Shown here: positions 7,195 through 7,543 of the stretch, in pieces | Layout: every line of letters starts with the position of its first letter | Position numbering within the stretch: position 1 is the stretch's first letter | Source: Candidatus Faecivivens stercoripullorum | GTDB lineage: Bacteria > Bacillota > Clostridia > Oscillospirales > Ruminococcaceae | Direction: 5' to 3' | Assembly (NCBI GenBank): GCA_018715285.1 | Contig: DVLW01000129.1 | Coordinates: forward strand, 1-7,543 | DNA length: 7,543 nucleotides | Program-made: the position numbers and the translations under genes | The notes under the pieces: generated by a model | Databases searched by the model: none | Seen by the model: only the letters and a program-made list of their open reading frames with translations | What the model was told of the DNA's origin: nothing

Positions 7195-7303
7195 GCTCTG
7201 TCCTTTTGCCTGAGAGATTGACAACAGATATAGAGAGCTATCAACCCGTCCGTATCTGCTGTCTTGCACCTTCGGCACCCGTTTATCCAGGATTCTCCAG
7301 AGC
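7195..7303 (-). promoter_or_regulatory. Glycine riboswitch aptamer
   Basis: The minus-strand RNA carries the conserved glycine (gcvT-type) aptamer strings: CUCUGGAGA at the 5' side, GCCGAAGGUGCAA (7276-7264) in the core, and AAUCUCUCAGGCAAAAGGAC (7219-7200) ahead of the closing CAGAGC. P1 pairs GCUCUG (7303-7298) with CAGAGC (7200-7195). P2 pairs GAGA (7297-7294) with UCUC (7216-7213). A long peripheral stem pairs 7263-7253 with 7230-7220 over 11 base pairs with one G-U. Only one complete aptamer is present, so this is a singlet; a small module with aptamer-like strings lies just upstream (7375-7324). Glycine binding is expected to control the terminator at 7144-7101 and thus the symporter gene. 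Confidence 0.94.
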
Positions 7304-7323
7304 CGCATCCATTCATAGTCCTC

Positions 7324-7375
7324 GTCCTCCGTCAACATTCTTCCGGAAGACACCTGAGCGTGTTACGCCTTCGGT
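7324..7375 (-). other. Upstream structured module resembling a reduced glycine aptamer
   Basis: Reading on the minus strand, ACCGAAGG (7375-7368) and CGCUCAGGU (7360-7352) repeat the two conserved core strings of glycine aptamers. They flank a tiny hairpin, GCGU-AAC-ACGC (7368-7358), instead of the normal long stem. ACC and GGU can close the module. It is followed by a seven-base-pair stem, GUCUUCC (7351-7345) with GGAGGAC (7330-7324). It occupies the position of aptamer 1 in a tandem riboswitch and may be a ghost or shrunken aptamer that supports the complete one. The function is inferred. Confidence 0.5.
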
Positions 7376-7430
7376 AAGCCTTTGCTTTTTCCTACAAACT
7401 TCCCATGTCCTGATTCAATTGTCTGCAAAA

Positions 7431-7459
7431 AGGATACCATATCCGCAATACAAAGTCAA
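7431..7459 (-). promoter_or_regulatory. Sigma-A promoter for the riboswitch-symporter transcript
   Basis: On the minus strand, -35 TTGACT (7459-7454) is followed by a 17-base spacer and -10 TATCCT (7436-7431), with TGG directly upstream forming an extended -10. Transcription should start near 7424, giving a leader of about 390 bases that includes the upstream module, aptamer and terminator. The remaining bases to the window end (7460-7543) are AT-rich, with no gene or clear site seen. Confidence 0.72.
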
Positions 7460-7543
7460 CTGTTCTTTCATCAAATACATACAATTTGTTTCTTTCCATA
7501 TATTCCCATTATACGATCAGATATTTTTGGAATATTTCTCAAA

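Overview
The window looks like a chromosomal segment of a Gram-positive anaerobe, most likely a clostridial Bacillota of the Oscillospirales/Ruminococcaceae kind. The clues are strong AAGGAG-type ribosome binding sites, sigma-A promoters with 17-base spacers, intrinsic terminators, a CBS-regulated family II pyrophosphatase, a DgkB-like lipid kinase, and a glycine riboswitch in front of an alanine/glycine symporter. The G+C content appears to be about half, and coding style is uniform across the window. The taxonomic placement is inference. No mobile element, integrase, CRISPR array, tRNA or rRNA was seen.

Left half, plus strand: a MATE-family efflux pump (189-1538) follows a near-consensus promoter (57-85) and a long hairpin (95-145) placed almost at the transcription start. 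A second promoter (1604-1632) drives an inosine-uridine type nucleoside hydrolase (1689-2651). A manganese-dependent CBS/DRTGG inorganic pyrophosphatase (2696-4375) follows 44 bases later, probably in the same transcript. A strong hairpin (4428-4460) then serves as a shared terminator for convergent transcription.

Right half, minus strand: a diacylglycerol/lipid kinase (5414-4467) lies downstream of an AGCS-family Na+:alanine/glycine symporter (7031-5568), with an intrinsic terminator between them. The symporter has a leader of about 390 bases: a promoter (7459-7431), a small upstream structured module containing glycine-aptamer core strings, a full glycine aptamer (7303-7195), and an intrinsic terminator (7144-7101). 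A 15-base-pair alternative pairing between the aptamer's 5' strand and the base of the terminator suggests a glycine-OFF switch for this uptake gene.

All five proteins belong to known families with their key motifs intact. The genes are mainly housekeeping: nucleoside salvage and pyrophosphate removal on the left, lipid kinase and amino-acid uptake on the right. I do not see a wholly new system. The points most worth a second look are regulatory: the architecture of the glycine leader, the terminator-like hairpin at the 5' end of the MATE mRNA, and a recent tandem duplication in the symporter's C-terminal tail.
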